A stretch of 64,000 nucleotides of DNA from Caprimulgus europaeus. Lineage: Eukaryota > Chordata > Aves > Caprimulgiformes > Caprimulgidae. Every line of letters begins with the position of its first letter. Position 1 is the first letter of the stretch. Made by a program: the position numbers and the translations under genes. The DNA is taken from assembly GCA_907165065.1 (NCBI GenBank), contig OU015532.1, positions 39,722,339 through 39,786,338 of the forward strand. Reading direction: 5' to 3'. Shown here one piece after another: positions 56,871 through 64,000 of the stretch. The notes beneath the pieces were generated by a model, which ran no database searches, was not told the DNA's origin, and was given only the letters and a program-made list of their open reading frames with translations.

Positions 56871-59087
56871 CCCGTGCGGTGGCTGACCCATCCTTGCTTT
56901 TCTCTGTCGATAAAGCATCATAATGCTTACTTGTACATTACCTGGACTTACTGGGCTAGATGTGTGAAAACTACAGTTATGACTCTGGTTATTCTTACTA
57001 AGGAAAGCCAAAGGAAGCAAGGAAGAACTTTTTTAGACAGGATATTTTAATATTAACAGTGTCATTAGACAAAAGTGTTTTGGTGAGTCCTTCTTCAGGT
57101 AAACCAAGTGCAAATGTAGTTTATGTCTGTTTAGACACAGTTCATTTCTAGATTTCATTTACTCATAGTTAAATTTCAAACTTCCAAGTGTTCCTTTATT
57201 TGAAAATAGAAAATAAAGTTGCTTGGGAAAATATCCAGGATCTATTTTCTGAGGTCTTGGGTTTTCAGAAGGAATTGTTTGAAGAACAAATACATTTTGA
57301 GGCCTGTTAGACACAATCATTCAAGCTCTGATGCGCTACTGTTCTGTCAGTTACTTCTCCCTGTCTTCAGTTTCCCTCTGCTCCTCAGTAGCTGAGCTTG
57401 TGGTTTTCTTTACCAGTCTTAAATAGGATTTTGTGGGGGGTTTTTTGGGGGTTTTGTTTTTTTTTCTTTCTCCCCCCTCCCATAATTTATTTAGAGTTTG
57501 GCATTCTGCTGTGATAAGAATCTCATTCTTACACTCCGCGTTTGGATGAAAATACTCAACTTTTTCCTCTGTGGTGGCCCTGTCACTGAGAATTTTTACT
57601 AGTAGTAGCCGTAAACCAACACTGTCTATAATCTGTAGCCCAACCAAAGAATTAAAGCAAAAACTTTAAAAGTAAAAGCAACATAATGCCTATTTATTTT
57701 AATCTAATCTTGCATGTCATTATATTCTAAAGTAGATGTGCTTTATTTTTAGTTACAAACATGGAAGAGAGCCGTTGTAGTGAATGCTACCTTGCCTTTC
57801 TTTTTCTAAACACTTTTCATGCTCCCCCTAGACTTGCAAAATTAGTGTTTCTTCCTAATGGCTCTTTAGTGTGAGCTACAACCTTGCTGAAGTTAGTTAA
57901 GCACTGTGCAGTAGTCTTGTAAGATATGTATTTATTTGTAAGTAGAGAAACAGCTTCTGCATCTTAGTATATATGAAAATAGGCTTAACTCCCTCTCTAA
58001 GTAAGGTGCTGTCTCACAGCACTTGTGGCTTGCTGCCACCAGAAGGGAGAGGCCTCGCCCTGTGATGTCCTCCCTTGTGTTTTTTCAGATCTCGCCATAT
58101 ATTAGTTGAGTACACTAAAAGAACAGAAAAATATTCTTCTTTTCCTGAATAGGTTTTCTTATATTTTAATGAGTAAAATCTACTATAAAGAGGAGTTGGC
58201 ACAAAGTAGGAGCAGGAGCCACTTGGGGTGGAAGTGGTGACTGGCAGTCCATCCTTCAGGCAGTGGTTAATTGTAGTCGCTTCCCTGTGTTTTGTGTAGC
58301 AAACCCAGTGATTTATCTAGGCTTACTCATTGTTTCTTAAAATTATGTTTTTTCTGAAACTTACATAGTTATGTCACCCTTCTTCCTCTTCCCTCTATGT
58401 TGCTTTATTCTCCTTTGTTATGAGCACATGGTTTATCTGTGTTTGCAGAGGAAAATAATAGCTTGGGGTTTTTTTGTGGAAGAATGTATAAAGCTGTGAC
58501 AAGCATGTGGCATGTTCATTTACGTTTAACTGATGCATAAAACCCACCAGTAGAGGAAATGAATGCACGCTGGCTTTTGGGCTCAGCTGAAGTACTGTTG
58601 TGTGTGGCTCTACGTCACTCTTGGGGCATTACAGTATTAAAGATATATCCAGATTTTAAATGATCAAGTAACTTAGTCATCCTTGCTTGAAGATTCCCCT
58701 TAAGCTTATCAGCAATCCAGAACTGAACAACTTGGAGCAATTGTACTCTGCTGAGATAAAAACGTACAAGTTGTGCTCTGAGCAGGCGTGCAGTGCTTCT
58801 CATTTATTGCACAAGAAGGAATGGAGAAATGTTTTGAATTATTAGTTTGTTGCTGGCTTACTTCCATGTCTGATGAACTAATTTGATAATGCCTAGATGC
58901 TCTTATTTTTATGCTGGAAAATCCCTATCATGACCTCTTAGTAAAGATGTAATACAGTTTGGTATCAGGGTGTAGATAGAAAATGGTTATCTTTGGGCTG
59001 TGTCAACTCTAAAAACTGGGGTAGGGAGGGGATGGAGAACTTGGTCATATAAGAACAAAGGCTTTTTACACATATTTTTCCTTTCAG
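56871..59087 (+). other. PSEN1: PSEN1 intron 1 (probable)
   Basis: This AT-rich sequence lies between the PSEN1 island and the ATG exon. It contains a G/T-rich run near 57,430-57,480. No further noncoding exon could be identified with confidence. Confidence 0.5.
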
Positions 59088-59145
59088 CATCTCAAGAGGA
59101 AAGATCCATTTTGTAGAAATAAGCTATTTCCAGAGGACAGCCCCA
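59088..59145 (+). other. PSEN1: PSEN1 5'UTR part of the ATG exon
   Basis: After the acceptor CCTTTCAG (ending 59087) there are 58 nt before the ATG. They include CTCAAGAGG, a word also present in the human PSEN1 leader as I recall it. Confidence 0.75.
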
Positions 59146-59229
59146 ATGACAGAACTGTCTGCGCATTTACCCCAGTTTCAACATGGGCAGCTGACAGAAA
59201 ACTTCCCTGATAATCACCTGAGCAACACC
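59146..59229 (+). CDS. PSEN1: PSEN1 first coding exon
   Basis: Presenilin-1 is the aspartyl-protease subunit of gamma-secretase, a polytopic ER/endosomal membrane protein that cleaves APP, Notch and others. This exon encodes the cytosolic N-terminal 28 residues, MTELSAHLPQFQHGQLTENF then PDNHLSNT. It matches the human start MTELPAPLSYFQ and the DNHLSNT boundary, with a three-residue longer middle. It ends in phase 0 at donor gtatgt. The sequence past ACC would read VCNKQ, so the alternative donor that adds VRSQ in mammals is absent. The catalytic residues lie in later exons outside the window. Confidence 0.95.
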
Positions 59230-60974
59230 GTATGTAACAAACAATTTTATTACCTGGTAGCAGTTAAATCAGGATGAATGAGTGTGGATGAAAATACAGT
59301 TCAGAACTCTGGAGAGCTGTTTGTTTGGAGTAGTTTTCTCTATCTGGACTGTTGTGGCAGTGCCAAAAGAAATATTCTGTAAAATATCTGATGTTCTAAA
59401 CTAATTTTTATATACAAGTAAGACTTCTCCCAGCTTAAAGTGATGTTGGAGTGACCAAGCCCTCAAAAAACCTAAGAAAATGGCATGAGATGTTCCCATG
59501 TCAAATATTGACCTTTAGAGGATTTAGTGAGCTTTCTTGATCTAGCCTGGCTGTGGTCTGCTTTATTCACAGGTTTCTGAGTCACAGAGTTAATTTTAAT
59601 CTACATAGAGCTTGAAGACTGGGTTTTGTTGTTGCTATTGCTGGAGGACTACTATGCAGGAAGAGCAGCACTGTCTTGCTTGCGAGTACTTGTCAAGGTG
59701 CTCTCAGGGTTCTTGAGGTTTTGAGGGAGAAGGGGGAACTCAAACCATAAAGTTTTATATTATTGCTGTAGAAGACATAAGCGTGTAATTGTTGCTAAAA
59801 CTGTTCTCATTGTAGTGCATGTTTTTTGGTAAAACCAAATTCAGATGATCTACTTGGGTGTGGTGCTCAGGCTCTCAGATTTGTCCTGCTCAGTTCTTTG
59901 TTCCTGCTGTAGCTGTTGATTATCAGGTTTCCTTGTGACACAGAAATGCTCTAGTGAGGCTGGGCCACTTGTACCCATGCTTATGGCAGTGATTCAAGTG
60001 AATGTTTTGATCCCTGCTCTCACCCTTCTATACAATCCAGCAGTTTAAGTAGAATTTTGAAAAATCCTTGTCTTTATGTCAGATCAGCATCCTGCTATAT
60101 CAGTAAAAATATAAAACATTGATTTTTTTTTTAAATTATGAAGTCAGTCTGACTTAAGACCTTAGTGATTATAGAAACTGTTAATAAAGATAGAGAAGTG
60201 GAAACTTTCCTACTGCATCCTTTGTGCTTTTACTTCAGGGAGAATGAAAAAGGTTTCTTTTCATCTTGGTGAGAGATTAACTTTTATTGAACATTTCTGA
60301 CAGATTAAAAATGCAGAGCTCAGCAGTAACTGTGGGGTTACCATCCTTACAGATAAATTGATGATGCTTCTTCCCAGCAATGGGGGACGGATGGTTCTAT
60401 TTACTTCTCACTGACAGATTCTACTGATGAATAACTACTACTTGTGCTTTTTCTTTCCATGTTTAAGTGTCAGTCTAGATGTAGTTTCAGTACTTAGTTG
60501 TAATGATTTTTCTCCCCTACACACATCTGCTTTGTTTTTGTACATATGTCCAAAAATCCTTTCCTGCTTAAGTATTTCTAACTTCTGTGGCTAACAGTCA
60601 GTGTGTGAAATCACCAAGTACTCTGATTTGCCATCTCTTCTTCCAGTCACACACTGAGAGATCAGCCCAGTCTTCAGTATTTGTCACAGTGTAATGACCT
60701 TTAAACATGAATGGTGTACGTGAGAACTGATGAAGTCTGTGCCCACTGTCAGGCAGGGGAGGTCTGCTCCTGACATCTAAATCTGGATTTAATAAATAAA
60801 GCTTTTTATCAAATATGCTAGTTTTTTTATCTCTTGGTTCAGAGGCATTGCTCTGGGTTTGCTATTAACTATTTTCCCGATAGGGGAAAAGAACCTATCG
60901 TTTGCTTTTGGTATTGTTTATTCACTTGAAAACGCGTAGTTCGTAACTTACATTTGCTTACGGTGTCACAACAG

Positions 60975-61099
60975 GTGTTACTGACTTTTTAGCTTCAGAA
61001 TTTTCACTTTTAACTATGTCTGAGGAAAGTGAAGAGTCTGTTCCTTTACTTCTACTTCAGCAAGATTCCATGGCCTCTGCTCTGTTTAATACTGATCAG
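60975..61099 (+). other. Exon-like segment 1 in PSEN1 intron
   Basis: The frame is open from 60947 and runs through an ATG at 61016, giving MSEESEESVPLLLLQQDS... to NTDQ. It ends at CAG then gtagga. Possible acceptors are ACAACAG (60974) or CTTTTTAG (60992). The peptide is acidic and Ser-rich at its start. I do not recognise it. Confidence 0.3.
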
Positions 61100-61482
61100 G
61101 TAGGATATGAGTGCACTTTGTTCTTTTAAGCAGTGGGGCACGGCGCATGTCACGTTTAGCTACGCTTTGGTAGCCTGAAAGGACAACTTTTTTCTAGTTT
61201 TAACAGCGAGTGAGAGAATAACTCTTATAACTCTTTTGATGCTGATCTGGTTTTCATGCACTGTTATGATTTATAAAGGGGTTTTGTGATTGTGTCTGTG
61301 CTCCTTAATAGTGGAGGGTATAAAATTGGACATACTGGTCTTAATTTCTTCTATTTTTCTCTTTACGTTTGATTTTGCAGTTTTTTGTAGTGGTGTGGTA
61401 GTTAATCAGGCTTTTATGTTGACTGTTTTTGTGTTTGCTTTGCAAAACTGTAGATTTTTATTTTACTTTTTATATTTCTATG

Positions 61483-61663
61483 CCTAAGAGGGATAAGTGC
61501 TCCCTCATGCAGGACTACTATTACAGCAGAGAAAGAGCAACATATTCTGCAAGTGTGCAGAAACCTAAATACGAGGTCTGCTTTAGTTGTGAAGTGTTCC
61601 AAGGCTCTGATCATTTCCAACACAGTGTTACTTGTGATCATCTTAGGCAGTTTATTTTGGCAG
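61483..61663 (+). other. Exon-like segment 2 in PSEN1 intron (Cys/His-rich)
   Basis: A pyrimidine-rich tract ends in CCTAAG at 61482. The open frame then runs RDKCSLMQDYYYSRERATYS to a Cys/His-rich stretch, CFSCEVFQGSDHFQHSVTC then DHLRQFILA. This spacing (C-x2-C ... H-x2-H ... C-x-H) could bind zinc. The segment ends in phase 1 at a strong donor, CAG then gtaagt. I do not recognise the family. Confidence 0.3.
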
Positions 61664-63217
61664 GTAAGTTCATTGAAGTCTTGTTGAAGACTGAGGGAAA
61701 TAGAGTATTTTCACTATCAGAGTCAAAAAGTTAGCTTTGAGCTATAATGTGTACAGAAGAGGTTCTGTTGCAGCCAGCATTCCAGAACAATTAAACATGA
61801 TCACTTTATTTGCGTGCTCTATATTCCTGTTTCTATCTGACTTTCATTAATTGCATGTGAGAACTTTATGCAAAATGCCAAGTGATTTATAATGAATCTT
61901 GCATTTAGTAGGAAATAATATTGAACTCAAAGTCTTTTTCAGAACATACTTTAAGTTGATGATACTAAATTCAAATTAAGGTTCAAATGTTAATTCTAAA
62001 AATCTGGTTGCCCGCTAGTTTTAGTTGCTTAATTAACAAAATTTTAGATTTTTTCTTCCCCTCCCTATATATTCAGTTTCCTTTTTGAAAAATAAAGCCA
62101 ATTTTCCTGGAGGACATTTCTTGAAACCCTGGTGAACTTGATCTTGAGGATACCTCAAAAAAAAAAAAAAGTAAATAGGCAAAGCATTTGATGTGTTACA
62201 TTACTTTGTAATGTTTTCTGAAAAGAAATTTGCTATGAGTTGGGGAAGTTGTAAAGCTTCTGCCGAGGTTTTAACAGCGTCAGTGTTTGCAGTTCGAAGT
62301 TCAGGGGCTTGTAATCCTTAATCACTTAAGTGCTTGTGAAAACCCTGCTGTGAGTTCCTAAGTGTGTACGTAACATCTTATCTTTTCTGAGGGTGAGGCT
62401 GGGAAGGCTGATGTTGTATGAAGGATCTCCAAAATTAGTATTGGTTTATCAAAAAACTGCAGTGAATTGATGGGATAGAAGTCAGCAGTTATGTTTGGAA
62501 ATGCTCTTAAGAGCAGGTAATGAGACTTTAACATTGCACATTTAAGGAAAAAAATTCCTGCATAAGAATACTTGAGCAAATATAAATTAGGTTATTTTCA
62601 ATGCCCTATCTTATGTCTAGAGCAATTTATTAAAACTGAGTATTTTAAATGTATTGCAAAAGGTATCTTCTTTCAGTTTATTGTACATTTTAGTCTGAAG
62701 CTGCTTTAGTGTACTTAGTCAAACTGAACTGTTTGTAAATGAAGTAATTCTGAAGAAAGGAGATTTGTTTTGTAAGGAATCAAAAATATTTGTGTTATAT
62801 CTACGTTAAACCTTGAGTGGAGGGAGTGGGAACAGTACAGCATTGACTTTGGACATGTTAATACAGTAAAAAAGAAGAGTAGACTGTATAAACTGTTGCG
62901 TTTCAGGGCTTGTTTAGAGTGACTGGTAAACATAAAATGATTTTGTTTCTTTATAGTCCAGAACAGGTGAAACGTAGCTTGCTCTTCTGTTTTGTTCTCT
63001 GTGTGTGCACACAACACATGAAAGGCTGAGTGCCTTCTGCTGATGGGGCTTCTTGGAGAGAGGGCAAAAGATTTGTGACAATGGGAGGAATGCAGGCCTG
63101 ACCATTTATTTGTAGGTGGTGTTCCCAATTTGTGTTTTTACTGGTGGTTAACTTTAATACCATTGAAAGTTTACCTCTGTCCTTCTGTCTGAATTAGACC
63201 CTTGATGTTTTGTGTAG

Positions 63218-63432
63218 CAAGATCTGGAAGCCTAGGAGGCTCTTTATTGTTTATTGACAAGAGTGGTGGATTTTCTTCAATGTCAGTGAAAGGATGTGGC
63301 AGTAGTATCTCTGGGAAAGGAGAGAAAGAATCTGCACACTTAGCTCATCATGCTAAAACTTTGGGATCAAATCTCAGCGTAAAGACTGAGAATTACCTGA
63401 GTTTGATCACTGTGTGTCATCCTTTTTGCTAA
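63218..63432 (+). other. Exon-like segment 3 in PSEN1 intron (terminal-exon-like)
   Basis: After acceptor TTTTGTGTAG the frame begins with two bases, CA, the phase needed to follow segment 2. It then reads RSGSLGGSLLFIDKSGGFSS for 70 codons to a TAA. The peptide is Ser/Gly-rich with several His. No AATAAA or ATTAAA was seen between it and the next PSEN1 exon, which weakens the terminal-exon reading. Confidence 0.25.
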
Positions 63433-63973
63433 AAATGTGGGATCACAATACCTTGTGAAACTCTGTTTTAATACATATACTAGTCAGTGTACTGTAGTGT
63501 AAGACAGTAAGGGAGGCAGAAATTTCTTGGAACTTTCATGGAGTTAGGTTCATAAATGTCTGTTTGGCATTATTTCTAGAAACAGATACAGTTAATTCCT
63601 GTGAAGCTGTGAGTAATCTACTGTCATGCACCCTTGTATCAGCTGTAGTTTGGACCAAGGGAAAAAGTTGTCTTTATTCAGCTTTTTAAATTCTGTTTGA
63701 AGGAAAGGTGGCATAGGCTGTTATATGCAACCAGTGCAACCAGCCCTACTTTCAGCTGCTGCTGTTTTTGATATAAATGCTTCTAATGTAACACTGTGCT
63801 GCCAGTCTTTTGGTAACTATGTGATGCAATTAATTACTGCTGTTTAAGTCCTTGCTGTGTTCTTGACAGGAAATATTGCCTTACATGTTCCCCCCTCAAG
63901 GTCGCCTTTAGCTGAGTGTACAAGAATATGATTGTGGATAGTTGCTGAGGAAACTTCTTTTCGTGTATTGCAG

Positions 63974-64000
63974 AATGACAACAGTGAAAGACGTCGCCAT
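63974..64000 (+). CDS. PSEN1: PSEN1 second coding exon, truncated by window edge
   Basis: After acceptor TGTATTGCAG at 63973, 27 nt encode NDNSERRRH, matching the human NDNRERQEH that follows (VRSQ). It joins the previous exon in phase 0. The remainder of the gene lies beyond the right edge. Confidence 0.93.

Larger units (their letters stand above)
59230..63973 (+). other. PSEN1: PSEN1 intron between first and second coding exons
   Basis: This 4.7 kb intron is AT-rich. Three open segments with splice-site-like edges (60975-61099, 61483-61663 and 63218-63432) stand out. They are listed as a possible nested coding transcript. The region 60,250-60,780 is locally GC-richer but has no open frame of note. 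Confidence 0.6.

Noticed and set aside
55828-57020. Open frames up to 324 codons in the PSEN1 island
   Set aside because: Overlapping frames on both strands with Pro/Arg/Ala/Gly bias and no codon or family signal. The block is the PSEN1 promoter.

Overview
This is a bird nuclear genome window. Its 3'-truncated CR1 LINEs end in tandem ATTCTATG-type octamers, genes are split by GT-AG introns, GC-rich CpG-island promoters sit in an AT-rich background, and the gene order ZFYVE1 - RBM25 - PSEN1 matches the block I know from human 14q24.2. There are no bacterial, organellar or CRISPR features.

Layout. 1-12,4xx (minus strand): the 5' end of ZFYVE1. The first coding exon is at 10253-10750, a likely 5'UTR exon splices from 11789, and a CpG island covers about 11,330-12,600. 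The rest of the left arm is ZFYVE1 intron holding a decayed 2.65 kb CR1 (about 335-2984), a MIR-like fragment and a 32-bp-arm hairpin. 12,6xx-16,6xx: intergenic, with the GC-rich shoulder of the island and one CR1 tail. 16,640-53,5xx (plus strand): the whole RBM25 gene. It has a noncoding first exon in its own island and 18 coding exons whose splice phases all agree and sum to 2508 nt (835 codons plus stop), followed by an AU-rich 3'UTR. 55,860-64,000 (plus strand): the PSEN1 promoter island, its first coding exon (59146-59229) and the first 27 nt of the next one at the window edge.

Functionally the three genes are independent: ZFYVE1/DFCP1 (omegasome and lipid-droplet protein), RBM25 (U1-associated splicing regulator) and PSEN1 (catalytic subunit of gamma-secretase). 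ZFYVE1 and RBM25 are divergent with separate islands about 4 kb apart. RBM25 and PSEN1 are co-directional.

The best candidates for something new: (i) two exon-like segments in RBM25 intron 9 (44 and 52 nt), the second of which alone would give a premature stop while both together restore the frame; (ii) a 269-bp MITE-like element with a perfect 15-bp terminal inverted repeat and a nested third copy of the motif, just upstream of RBM25 exon 8; (iii) three open segments with compatible splice phases inside the PSEN1 intron, possibly a nested gene; (iv) a long hairpin in a ZFYVE1 intron that pairs better on the transcribed strand. All are inferences from sequence alone.
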